From RH-AL1 sp050013235 (GTDB taxonomy: Bacteria > Pseudomonadota > Alphaproteobacteria > Rhizobiales > Beijerinckiaceae), in contig JBEKFQ010000004.1 in the NCBI GenBank assembly GCA_050013235.1, forward strand, positions 1-64,000: a stretch of 64,000 nt of DNA, given 5' to 3'. Below are positions 8,634 to 16,268 of the stretch, one piece after another; within the stretch, counting starts at the first letter, position 1; every line of letters starts with the position of its first letter. The position numbers were made by a program, and so were the translations under genes. The notes under the pieces are model-generated. The model searched no databases and was not told the DNA's origin. It was given only the letters and a program-made list of their open reading frames with translations.

Positions 8634-9683
8634 TTACGCGGCGATCAGACTACGTGCCTGATTGATCCAACCGTCGCGGGCGATCCGGCCGCCAAGCTTC
8701 AGATCGGCATCGACCTTGGCTTCGTCTTCTGGCGTCATCGCGGCGATCTGCCAGTAGTGGAAGATCCCGCCGTCGTTGAGCTTCTTGATGATGTTCGGAC
8801 CGACGCCATGCAACTTGGCGAAATCGTCCGGGGCGCCGCGCGGGGCGGACAGCAGTTCGAACGTTTCGGCAGGCGCTTCGAAGCTCTCGGTGATTTCCGG
8901 TCTCGCCTCTGCTTCCGCAACCGGAAGAACCTCGGCCGGAAGAACCTCGGCCACCGGGGCCTCGGCAGCGCCGAAATCGACGCCGGACGAACCTTGGCTG
9001 CGCGAAATCCCGTCGAGCGCCGCCCGCGCGATCAAATCGCAGTAGAACACGATGGCGCGGCCCGCGTCGTCGTTGCCGGGGATTGGAAAGGTGATCCCGT
9101 CGGGATCGCAATTGGTATCCAAGATCGCCGCGACAGGAATGTGAAGCCGGTTGGCTTCCTTGATCGCGAGCTGCTCTTTATTGGTGTCGATCACGAAGAT
9201 CAGATCGGGCACGCCGCCCATGTCCTTGATCCCGCCGAGCGCCTTTTCGAGCTTCTCGCGCTCGCGCCCCATCATCAGGCGCTCTTTCTTGGTCAGGCCG
9301 GAGGCGCCCGCGCTAAGCTGCTCGTCGATCTTGCGCAGACGCTGGATCGAGGCGGAAATGGTCTTCCAGTTGGTCAGCATGCCGCCGAGCCACCGGGAAT
9401 TGATGTAATATTGCGCGGAACGGCGAGCCGCATCGGCAATCGCGTCCTGGGCTTGGCGCTTGGTGCCGACGAAGAGCACGCGGCCGCCACGGGCCACGGT
9501 GTCGGACACGGCCTTCAGGGCCTGATGCAACAGCGGAACCGTCTGGGCGAGATCGATGATGTGGATATTGTTGCGGGCGCCAAAGATAAAGGGCGCCATC
9601 TTCGGGTTCCAGCGATGGGATTGATGGCCGAAGTGGGCGCCGGACTCAAGGAGCCCACGCATGGTGAAATCGGGTAGTGCCAT
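8634..9683 (-). CDS. rpsB: 30S ribosomal protein S2 with C-terminal helix-hairpin-helix extension
   Basis: S2 of the small ribosomal subunit. The start MALPDFTMRGLLESGAHFGH (ATG 9681-9683) is preceded by GGAG; the frame is open further upstream but without homology. Residues 1 to about 235 are the standard S2 fold (GTKRQAQDAI, NSRWLGGMLTNWKTI, IFVIDTNKEQLAI). A Glu/Ala/Pro-rich linker follows at about 236-285. Residues 286-349 form a helix-hairpin-helix-like domain (FAKLHGVGPNIIKKLNDGG). At 349 residues it is about 100 longer than E. coli S2; similar extensions are known in Hyphomicrobiales. Confidence 0.95.
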   Translation of the reverse strand: MALPDFTMRGLLESGAHFGHQSHRWNPKMAPFIFGARNNIHIIDLAQTVPLLHQALKAVSDTVARGGRVLFVGTKRQAQDAIADAARRSAQYYINSRWLGGMLTNWKTISASIQRLRKIDEQLSAGASGLTKKERLMMGREREKLEKALGGIKDMGGVPDLIFVIDTNKEQLAIKEANRLHIPVAAILDTNCDPDGITFPIPGNDDAGRAIVFYCDLIARAALDGISRSQGSSGVDFGAAEAPVAEVLPAEVLPVAEAEARPEITESFEAPAETFELLSAPRGAPDDFAKLHGVGPNIIKKLNDGGIFHYWQIAAMTPEDEAKVDADLKLGGRIARDGWINQARSLIAA

Positions 9684-9891
9684 AGTTACAACGTCTCCGG
9701 TTAAGCCGCCGCGGACCAGTTCGGACCCCGCATAATGCGGGAGCCACCGGGTGCACACCTTGAAGCAGGCATGCGCGATCCGCGTGTGGAATGGGGGCTC
9801 CTTACAGCGGGACGAAGGAATATACAAGGGGGCTATGGGCTGCGCGGCAGGAGCCGGGAGAATAAACGCAGAGGCCGGAGAGAATCTCGCC

Positions 9892-12800
9892 TCAAATATG
9901 TTCCACCGCGACAATGCCCGGAATCGCCTTTAGTGCGCCCGCGATCTGCGGCGAGACCTGAAAGCGGCCGGGGAGCTTGATTTCGGTCTCCCGCCCGCCG
10001 CTCATGGCGCAGATGAACACGTCGCCCTCGCCCTTGGCCGAGAGCTGGGTGGCGATCGAGCCGAGCGGCTGCTCGCCACGGATAAAGATGCGCAGCCCCT
10101 TTTGAACGCGCTGCGCCGCTTGATCGAGCGGCTCGACCGAGACGATCCGAGCGCGGACATCCTCACCGTCCAATTGCGCCTGGATGCCGACCAGCACCGA
10201 GGCCCCCTTGGTGAGGAGGTCGCGGAACTGGTTGAGACCCTCCTCGAACAAGATCGCCTCGTATTGCCCGGATTGGTCGGAGAGCTGGACAATCCCCATT
10301 TTCGAGCCGGATTTGGTGCGCCGTTCCGCCCGGTCGAGGATGGTGGCGGCCAGACGTCCGGCCGAGGCGCCGCCCTTGACGGAGCGGACAAAATCCGTCC
10401 AGCGCAAGACCCGCATGCGGCCGAGCACGCTGGCATAGGCATCCAAGGGATGGCCGGACAGAAAGAAGCCCACGGCATCGAATTCGCGCCGCAGCCGCTC
10501 CATCAACGGCCAATCCGGCACGTGGGCGAGCGCAAGCGTCTCCGCCGTATCTGAGGCAAACAGCGCGCTCTGACCCTCCAGCCGCTCCTGGGTGCGGCGT
10601 TGCGCCAGCGCCATCAAGGTTTCGATGCCGGCAAAAACCTTGGCGCGCTCGGGATCCAAGTCATCGAAGGCGCCGGCCGCGACGAGGCTTTCGAGCACGC
10701 GTTTGTTGACGTCGCGCGGGTTGAGCCGGCTGGCGAAATCGGCGAGATCGCGGAAGGGACGGTTGCCTCGCGCCGCCACGATCCCATGCGCCTGGCCATC
10801 GCCGACGCCCTTGACGGCCGACAAGGCATAACGAATCGACAAAGTCCCTCCATCCGCGGGATGGACGTCGAAATCCACGCCGCCGCGGGTGATCGAGGGC
10901 GGCTCGACCTTGATGCCGAGACGCCGCGCCTCGTTGGAAAATTCGGACAATTTATCTGTGTTGGATTTGTCGAGCGTCATCGACGCCGCGATGAATTCGA
11001 CGGGGTAATTGGCCTTGAACCAGGCGGTTTGATAGGCAATCAACGCATAGGCGGCGGCATGGCTCTTGTTGAAGCCGTAATCGGCGAATTTCGCCAGGAG
11101 ATCGAAAATATCCTTGGCCTGTTTGGCGTCGACCCCGCCCTTTTCCGCGCCCGAGGTGAAACGGTCGCGCTGAGCATCCATCTCCGCCTTGATCTTCTTG
11201 CCCATCGCGCGGCGCAGCATGTCGGCTTCGCCGAGCGAATAGCCGCTGAGGATCTGCGCGATCTGCATCACCTGCTCTTGATAGATGATGACGCCAAACG
11301 TTTCCTTCAAAACCACTTCGATCTTGGGATGGAGGTAATCGGGCTCTTCCTCGCCGAGCTTGCAAGCGCAATAGGTGGGGATATTCGCCATCGGGCCTGG
11401 CCGATAGAGCGCGACGAGCGCGATAATGTCCTCGAACCGGTCGGCCCGCATTTCGACGAGCGCCTTGCGCATGCCGGCACTTTCCAATTGGAACACCCCG
11501 ACCGTCTCACCCTTTCCCAGCATCTGAAAGGTTTTGGTGTCATCGAGCGGAATGGCCTGGAGATCGACGCTGATGCCCCGCTGCGCCACGAGTTTGACCG
11601 CCTTTGCGAGGACCGTGAGCGTCTTCAAGCCGAGGAAATCGAATTTCACCAGGCCCGCGGGTTCCACCCATTTCATATTGAACTGGGTGGCTGGCATGTC
11701 GGATTTGGGATCGCGGTAGAGCGGCACCAATTCGTCGAGCGGACGGTCGCCGATGACGATGCCCGCCGCGTGGGTCGAGGCGTTGGAATAAAGCCCTTCG
11801 AGCGTCTGCGCGATGGCGAGCATGCGGGCCACGCGCGGGTCCGATTCCGCCGCCTCCCGCAGCCGCGCCTCGGTATCGATGGCTTGCTTCAACGTGACGG
11901 GCGCGGCCGGGTTTTGCGGCACCAGCTTGGCGAGCTTGTCGACCTGGCCGAGCGACATTTCGAGCACGCGGCCGACGTTGCGCATGACGCCGCGCGCCAA
12001 GAACGAACCGAAGGTGATGATCTGCGCCACCTTGTCCGCGCCATAGCGGTCGCGGACGTAACGGATCACCTCGTCGCGCCGGTCCTGGCAGAAATCGATA
12101 TCGAAATCCGGCATGGAAACGCGTTCGGGATTGAGAAACCGCTCGAACAGGAGCCCGAAGCGCAAGGGATCGAGATCGGTAATCAGCAGGGAATAAGCCA
12201 CCAGCGACCCGGCGCCCGATCCGCGTCCCGGCCCCACCGGAATCCCCTGATCCTTGGCCCATTTGATGAAATCCGAGACGATCAGGAAATAGCCCGGAAA
12301 TTTCATCCTCTTGATGACATCGAGCTCGAAAGCCAGGCGGTCCCAATAGGCCTGCTCGGGCACGCCGGGCGCCAGGCCGCGCGCGGCAATCCGCGCGGCA
12401 AGGCCTTTTTCCGCCTGTTCGACGAGAACCGAGGCCTCGTCCGCCGCGCCGGCGGTGAAGGCGGGCAGGATGGGTTTGCGCGTGCGCGGCCGGTAGGCGC
12501 AGCGGCGCGCGATCTCGACGCTCGAACCGGTGGCCTCCGGCAGATCGGCGAAAAGCGCCAGCATTTCCGCCCGCGTCTTGAACCGGTGCTCCGGCGAGAG
12601 CTGACGGCGCCCGGTTTGACCGACCACCGTGCCTTCGGCGATGCAAATCAACGCGTCATGCGCCTCGTAATCCGACAAAGCCGCGAAATAGGGCTCGTTG
12701 GTGGCCACCAACGGCAGGCCATGATCGTAGGCCAGATCGATCAGCGCGCCTTCCACCTCGCGTTCGCTGGCGATGCCATGGCGCTGCAACTCGATATACA

Positions 12801-13392
12801 GCCGTTTGTCGAAGACCGGCATGAGACGCTCGAGCCGGGCGCAAGCGACCTCCCGCCGGCCGAGGCCGAGACTGACGTCGAGCGGGCCGTTGGGGCCACC
12901 GGTCAAGGCAATCAGACCGGCGCTGCGCCCGGCCAAACGCTCGAAACTAATATGCGGCGGCTCGCCCGGCGTGGGATCGAGCCAGGCGCGGGACGCGAGA
13001 TGCATCAGATTGAGATAGCCCTGCTCGTCCTGCGCCAGCAAAACCAGCGGCGCGCGGCCGGCCTCGTCCTCGCCGAGCCGGGCCGAGAGCTGCGCGCCAT
13101 CGCCGAAAGCAATCGCGAGCTGAATGCCGATGACCGGCTGAACGCCCGATTTAGCAAGCTTTTCCGAAAATTCCAGCGCGCCGAACAGATTGTTGGTGTC
13201 GGTGATGGCCAAGGCCGGCATGCCGTCGGCGCCCGCGAAGGCCGCGAGTTTCTCGATCGACATCGCGCCTTCGCGCAGGGAATAAGAGGAATGGACATGG
13301 AGATGCACGAAGCCCGCGCGGGCGGGTGCTGGCGGCGGCATTTGCCCAGCCATCGCGCTCGCCGTCCAAGCCTTGTTATTCTCTCGCGACAT
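9892..13392 (-). CDS. dnaE: DNA polymerase III alpha subunit
   Basis: Replicative DNA polymerase catalytic subunit. The 1166-residue protein opens with a PHP domain (HLHVHSSYSL near residues 30-39). The polymerase palm carries the metal-binding Asp residues in PDFDIDFCQDRR (near 426), and the fingers contain YQEQVMQIAQILSGYSLGEAD. HhH and OB-fold regions come next. Domain order and length fit DnaE1 rather than the error-prone DnaE2. I prefer ATG at 13390-13392 (MSRENN); a GTG 18 bp upstream is an alternative. The next gene downstream is rpsB, 208 bp away. Confidence 0.96.
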   Translation of the reverse strand: MSRENNKAWTASAMAGQMPPPAPARAGFVHLHVHSSYSLREGAMSIEKLAAFAGADGMPALAITDTNNLFGALEFSEKLAKSGVQPVIGIQLAIAFGDGAQLSARLGEDEAGRAPLVLLAQDEQGYLNLMHLASRAWLDPTPGEPPHISFERLAGRSAGLIALTGGPNGPLDVSLGLGRREVACARLERLMPVFDKRLYIELQRHGIASEREVEGALIDLAYDHGLPLVATNEPYFAALSDYEAHDALICIAEGTVVGQTGRRQLSPEHRFKTRAEMLALFADLPEATGSSVEIARRCAYRPRTRKPILPAFTAGAADEASVLVEQAEKGLAARIAARGLAPGVPEQAYWDRLAFELDVIKRMKFPGYFLIVSDFIKWAKDQGIPVGPGRGSGAGSLVAYSLLITDLDPLRFGLLFERFLNPERVSMPDFDIDFCQDRRDEVIRYVRDRYGADKVAQIITFGSFLARGVMRNVGRVLEMSLGQVDKLAKLVPQNPAAPVTLKQAIDTEARLREAAESDPRVARMLAIAQTLEGLYSNASTHAAGIVIGDRPLDELVPLYRDPKSDMPATQFNMKWVEPAGLVKFDFLGLKTLTVLAKAVKLVAQRGISVDLQAIPLDDTKTFQMLGKGETVGVFQLESAGMRKALVEMRADRFEDIIALVALYRPGPMANIPTYCACKLGEEEPDYLHPKIEVVLKETFGVIIYQEQVMQIAQILSGYSLGEADMLRRAMGKKIKAEMDAQRDRFTSGAEKGGVDAKQAKDIFDLLAKFADYGFNKSHAAAYALIAYQTAWFKANYPVEFIAASMTLDKSNTDKLSEFSNEARRLGIKVEPPSITRGGVDFDVHPADGGTLSIRYALSAVKGVGDGQAHGIVAARGNRPFRDLADFASRLNPRDVNKRVLESLVAAGAFDDLDPERAKVFAGIETLMALAQRRTQERLEGQSALFASDTAETLALAHVPDWPLMERLRREFDAVGFFLSGHPLDAYASVLGRMRVLRWTDFVRSVKGGASAGRLAATILDRAERRTKSGSKMGIVQLSDQSGQYEAILFEEGLNQFRDLLTKGASVLVGIQAQLDGEDVRARIVSVEPLDQAAQRVQKGLRIFIRGEQPLGSIATQLSAKGEGDVFICAMSGGRETEIKLPGRFQVSPQIAGALKAIPGIVAVEHI

Positions 13393-13539
13393 CGCCCGCC
13401 CCTGCCCCACCGGCCCAAGTTTTAAGCCGGTCCGCGCCGCCGCGATACGTCCGGGACGGGCTCATCAACAGGAAGCGCTACGCTGTTCTAGCGTTTGTTC
13501 TGTCCGCAAAAGCAATCGTTAAAATGTGCGTTCAAGGGT

Positions 13540-13570
13540 AAAAAAGGCGCCGGTTTTCACCGGCGCCTTT
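13540..13570 (-). terminator. Intrinsic terminator of the Gly/Tyr-rich protein gene
   Basis: A perfect 12-bp stem (13543-13554 with 13559-13570, tetraloop TTTC on the plus strand) is followed on the minus strand by a run of six T (13540-13545). It lies 9 bp past the stop of the gene at 13579-13902 and ahead of dnaE. Confidence 0.9.
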
Positions 13571-13578
13571 CAGCAACC

Positions 13579-13902
13579 TCAGCGCCGACGTCCGCGTCCG
13601 CCCCAGCCCCAGCCCCAGCCGGGTCCATAAAAGCCGGGGCCGTAGTAGGGATAACCGTAGCCATAGCCGTAATAGGGATAGCCGTAGCCATAGCCGTAAT
13701 AGGGGCGCGGGCCATACCACCAGCGCCCGCCCCGCCAGTAACGGACGTTTTCGACGGCCGCGCCGCCGGCGGGTTTCGCCTGATCGTGCTGAAGAGCCGC
13801 ACCCGGCATGGCCGCGGCGGGACTCGCCGAACCCAAGCCCGCGGTTGCCACTCCGGCCAGGGCCAGCGCGGCCAAGGCGGCAGTTTTGAAGCCTCGTTTC
13901 AT
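13579..13902 (-). CDS. Small secreted Gly/Tyr-rich protein of unknown function
   Basis: A 107-residue protein with a clear signal peptide (MKRGFKTAALAALALAGVATAG, ending near SPAAA). After a short spacer with RYWRGGRWWYGPRPYY the C-terminal half is almost all Tyr, Gly, Pro and Trp in a repeated YGYGYPYYG pattern, ending GRGRRR. The Shine-Dalgarno GGAGG stands ahead of the ATG. Similar short 'WYG/YYGYG' exported proteins are common in alphaproteobacteria without known function. It has its own strong terminator, so it is a monocistronic gene. A role as a surface or periplasmic structural peptide would be a guess. Confidence 0.8.
   Translation of the reverse strand: MKRGFKTAALAALALAGVATAGLGSASPAAAMPGAALQHDQAKPAGGAAVENVRYWRGGRWWYGPRPYYGYGYGYPYYGYGYGYPYYGPGFYGPGWGWGWGGRGRRR
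13651..13704. repeat. 27-bp tandem repeat coding the YGYGYPYYG units
   Basis: Two adjacent 27-bp copies (13651-13677 and 13678-13704) differ by one base and encode two nine-residue units. Copy number is likely to vary between strains by slippage. Confidence 0.8.
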
Positions 13903-14030
13903 GTTCTCCTCCGAGATTGAAAGGCTAACAGTTCATTAAAGCGCAGTCTTGGTGAACCCAAGATGAAGGCGGGTTCACCTCTTCGTGATGCGGCACCATC
14001 GCGAGGCGGCCGAGACCACATGCCCGTCCG

Positions 14031-14795
14031 CTATTGCACCAACAAAGTCACCGCGATGATCGTCAGATTATAGGCCGCATGCAGCGCAATGGTAGGCTTA
14101 ATACTGCCCGCCTGTTCGCGGATCAGGCCGAGCGCGAAGGCGAGCGGCAGCACCAGGATCATGTGGCGGCGGTCCCAATGAAAGGCGGCGAAGAGAGCCG
14201 AGACCACCAAAAGCACGGGAATAAACCCAAACCGCAAGCGCAGGGCGGTGAACAGCCAGCCCCGGAAGAAAAGCTCCTCCGCCAGCGGCGCAAGGACCAC
14301 GAGGTTGAGCATGATCAGCCCGACGAGCGTCTTGTCGGTCGGCCCGTCGAGGGAGGCATATCGCTGGCCGGGATGGGCAAGAACATAGCTCGTCAGCATG
14401 GCGAAGATCAGCGCCGCCACGGCGACCGGCGCCTGCCGCCGCCACCGGCCACTCGCGGGCCTCAGCGCCACGAGATTGCGCCACGCTCCGCGGCCCTTCC
14501 ACCGGGCGTTCACGAGGATCGCGCCCGCGAGCGAGAGATAACCCACCGAGACGGCCAGAGCACCGAGTTCCGTCTTGCGGGGAATGTTGAATTGAAGCGA
14601 GAGATAGAAGCTGCGCATCCCCCTCTCGCCCAGGAGAGCAAGCTGCCCCGACAGCACCACGGCCGCGGCAAGTCCGGCAAAAAGCGCGGCCAGCCCCAGG
14701 ATGGCGGCAAGGCTCAAAGCGAGAGCGGGCAATTCCGGCCCCCCGGGGAATCCGAGCCTTACGCGGTTCAGTCCGAGGTTTGTCTGTTGATCCAT
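14031..14795 (-). CDS. CPBP-family intramembrane metalloprotease
   Basis: Membrane protein of the CPBP (CAAX protease / bacteriocin-processing, Abi) family. About 254 residues with several hydrophobic helices. Motif 1 is EELFFRGWLF (near residue 171), with Glu-Glu and Arg; motif 2 is FAAFHWD with the catalytic His; the third conserved His lies in ALHAAYNL near the C-terminus. Start chosen at ATG 14793-14795 (MDQQTN); ATG at 14816 adds seven residues. It diverges from ssrA; the 57 bp between them probably holds both promoters. A second member of the family is encoded at 22457-23236, with the same EEL-FRGWLFTAL core. Confidence 0.88.
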   Translation of the reverse strand: MDQQTNLGLNRVRLGFPGGPELPALALSLAAILGLAALFAGLAAAVVLSGQLALLGERGMRSFYLSLQFNIPRKTELGALAVSVGYLSLAGAILVNARWKGRGAWRNLVALRPASGRWRRQAPVAVAALIFAMLTSYVLAHPGQRYASLDGPTDKTLVGLIMLNLVVLAPLAEELFFRGWLFTALRLRFGFIPVLLVVSALFAAFHWDRRHMILVLPLAFALGLIREQAGSIKPTIALHAAYNLTIIAVTLLVQ

Positions 14796-14818
14796 GGCGG
14801 CCTTTTCCCGAGACATCT

Positions 14819-14846
14819 TTCTTATTGGCGCACGCTCCCCTATATT
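14819..14846 (+). promoter_or_regulatory. Possible promoter of ssrA
   Basis: TATATT at 14841-14846 is a fair -10 box; TTCTTA at 14819-14824 is a weak -35 box 16 bp upstream. A start site near 14853 would fit the 5' end of the acceptor piece. Support is only positional. Confidence 0.4.
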
Positions 14847-15064
14847 GGTCATGCTGTCCTTGTGGCGGCTATGGCGATAAACGGCGTCGAAATGAAGCTT
14901 TTCGGACCCGGGGGCGGTACCCGGCGCCTCCACCAAAGCGTGCGTCTTAGGTAGGTGTACCTAATATGCATGTTTTGGCGGGGGCGAAATAGGTTCGACG
15001 GGAAGTGTAAAGGACTGTCTTTCGCTCGGCATTGTACCACCGTTACCGGGCTAACTTTATAGTT

Positions 15065-15103
15065 GCCAATGACAACTATGCTCCGGTGGCCGTTGCCGCG
15101 TAA
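15065..15103 (+). other. tmRNA tag reading frame (ANDNYAPVAVAA-stop)
   Basis: Twelve codons plus TAA inside ssrA. Together with the charged alanine the degradation tag would be AANDNYAPVAVAA. The AND-N start and AVAA end match the alphaproteobacterial tag type (Caulobacter: AANDNFAEEFAVAA), with the SspB-contact segment at the front and the ClpX-recognised Ala-Ala at the end. Confidence 0.93.
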
Positions 15104-15157
15104 TGCGGTAATAGTACCGAAATCAAGTCCTTGGGGGTAGCACTTCAAGGCGGGGTC

Positions 15158-15195
15158 CGGAGGCACCTGGCAACAGAAGCCTCCACTTTATTTTT
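15158..15195 (+). terminator. Probable intrinsic terminator of ssrA
   Basis: GGAGGC (15159-15164) and GCCTCC (15179-15184) form a stem around a 14-nt loop, followed by a T-rich stretch (15187-15195). A second T6 tract after a short GC hairpin lies at about 15202-15221. Part of this stem could instead belong to the mature coding piece. Confidence 0.6.
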
Positions 15196-15247
15196 CCCAG
15201 GCCGCGGGTCGCTGCGGTTTTTTGACTTCACTTTGGATAGACGCCGG

Positions 15248-15817
15248 ATGCCGAACGACCTGATACGCTACGATCTTCTCGTGCAGGAAGCCTTGTGCGG
15301 GGTCGTGAAGAAGGTGCTTGGCGATGCGGCTCGCGAGGGTCTTCCAGGCGAACACCATTTTTACATCACCTTCCGCACCCATGCGCCCGGCGTGCGTCTG
15401 TCGAACCGGATGCGCGAGCAATATCCCGACGAAATGACCATCATCCTTCAGCATCAATTCGAAAATCTGACCGTCACCGATCATGCCTTCGAGGTCGGCC
15501 TGTCGTTCAAGGGCATTCCGGAAATGCTGCTGATCCCCTTTGATGCGCTCACGGGCTTTTTCGATCCGTCGGTTCAATTCGGCCTCAAATTCGAATTGCA
15601 TCCCGAAGCCATCGAGGAAGGGGCCAACGATAGCGGCGAGCCCCGCGCCAAGACCGCCGCCAAACCCGCCAAACCCAAGGGTTTGTTGGCGAGCCCCTCC
15701 CCTCTCAAAACCAGCGCCCCGGTGGTGCCGGCGAAAACCGGGACGGAAACAGCCGCCGGCGAGACCCCAGGCGAAACGAAGGTCGTGTCCATCGACGCCT
15801 TCCGGAAGAAGACGTGA
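15248..15817 (+). CDS. sspB: SspB-family ClpXP adaptor (stringent starvation protein B, alpha type)
   Basis: Binds the front part of the SsrA tag and tethers tagged proteins to ClpX, speeding their degradation. The 189-residue product starts MPNDLIRYDLLVQEALCGVV and has the substrate-binding fold up to about residue 115 (HHFYITFRTHAPGV, YPDEMTIILQHQFENL). A flexible Ala/Lys/Pro linker follows. The last residues KVVSIDAFRKKT would be the ClpX-binding tail. The domain plan equals that of Caulobacter SspB-alpha. It begins just after ssrA, which makes the tag and its adaptor immediate neighbours, and its stop overlaps the next start by 4 bp (GTGA). Confidence 0.93.
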   Translation: MPNDLIRYDLLVQEALCGVVKKVLGDAAREGLPGEHHFYITFRTHAPGVRLSNRMREQYPDEMTIILQHQFENLTVTDHAFEVGLSFKGIPEMLLIPFDALTGFFDPSVQFGLKFELHPEAIEEGANDSGEPRAKTAAKPAKPKGLLASPSPLKTSAPVVPAKTGTETAAGETPGETKVVSIDAFRKKT

Positions 15818-16035
15818 CGGGCGAAATCGTCAATCTCCGCCGGGCGCGCAAGGCCAAGGCGCGCGCCACCAGCGCCGCCGAGGCAGCCGGTAACCGTGCC
15901 CGCTTCGGCCGTGCCTTAAGCGAACGCACGCAGACCGCGGCCGCCGCATTGGCCGCCACCCGCCACCTCGATGGCCATCGCCTGAGTCCGGAAGAAAGCC
16001 AGATTTGCCCGCGCGGCGATGACAGCCAAGCCTGA
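15814..16035 (+). CDS. DUF4169 family protein
   Basis: A 73-residue basic protein beginning MTGEIVNLRRARKAKAR, the conserved N-terminus of the DUF4169 family of alphaproteobacteria, whose function is unknown. The start is GTG overlapping the sspB stop (GTGA at 15814-15817), so it is translationally coupled to sspB. It in turn overlaps the next gene by 17 bp. The Arg/Ala-rich helix could bind nucleic acid, but nothing in the sequence shows this. Confidence 0.8.
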   Translation: MTGEIVNLRRARKAKARATSAAEAAGNRARFGRALSERTQTAAAALAATRHLDGHRLSPEESQICPRGDDSQA

Positions 16036-16258
16036 GCGCAGTCCGGCGGCCGTCCGCAAACATTCCCTCATGATCTCGGGCCATCCCACGAGCATTTCGC
16101 TCGAGGATGCTTTTTGGACCGCGCTCAAGACTACGTCCAAACACAAAGGCCTCTCCGTCGCGGCTCTCGCCGCTGAAATCGACGCGCGGCGCGGCGCCGC
16201 CAATCTCTCCTCGGCGATCCGGGTGTTTTTATTGGAAACCGCGCAGGGCCAAGCGTAA
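16019..16258 (+). CDS. Ribbon-helix-helix domain protein (RHH_4 type)
   Basis: A 79-residue protein with the conserved order RKHSLMISGHPTSISLEDAFW, then LSVAALAAEID, then NLSSAIRVFLLE. This is the alphaproteobacterial RHH_4 domain, expected to bind DNA as a dimer; no target is known to me. It overlaps the DUF4169 gene and is the last gene of an ssrA-linked run sspB-DUF4169-RHH. Its stop is 10 bp from the convergent end of the AsmA-like gene. Confidence 0.82.
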   Translation: MTAKPERSPAAVRKHSLMISGHPTSISLEDAFWTALKTTSKHKGLSVAALAAEIDARRGAANLSSAIRVFLLETAQGQA

Positions 16259-16268
16259 CAACGCCGCA

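Larger units (their letters stand above)
14853..15195 (+). ncRNA. ssrA: Transfer-messenger RNA, circularly permuted two-piece form
   Basis: The 3' acceptor half comes first: TTTCGGACCC, a T-arm-like hairpin and GCCTCCACCA, with the encoded CCA ending at 14935. A processed-out loop (about 14936-14979) follows. The 5' half begins at 14980 with GGGGGCGAAATAGGTTCGAC, the usual tmRNA 5' end. GGGGGC (14980-14985) pairs with GCCTCC of the first piece, and GTCCTT near 14857 can pair with AAGGAC near 15012, joining the two pieces. The tag frame starts after the resume GCC at 15065 and reads ANDNYAPVAVAA then TAA (15101-15103). This permuted order is characteristic of alphaproteobacteria. Outer ends are approximate. 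sspB follows on the same strand. Confidence 0.94.

Noticed and set aside
10600..13425. 941-codon open frame on the plus strand opposite dnaE
   Set aside because: High GC leaves the antisense frame open; the translation is rich in Arg, His, Gly and Asp without any domain, and dnaE on the other strand is certain.
14849..15166. 105-codon frame on the minus strand across ssrA
   Set aside because: The plus strand holds a structured tmRNA with CCA end and tag; the frame has no homology features.
15159..15184. GCCTCC near 15179 read as the tmRNA 3' acceptor end in a normal, non-permuted gene
   Set aside because: There is no CCA and no T-arm before it; the real acceptor with CCA and T-arm lies upstream at about 14900-14935, as in the permuted form.
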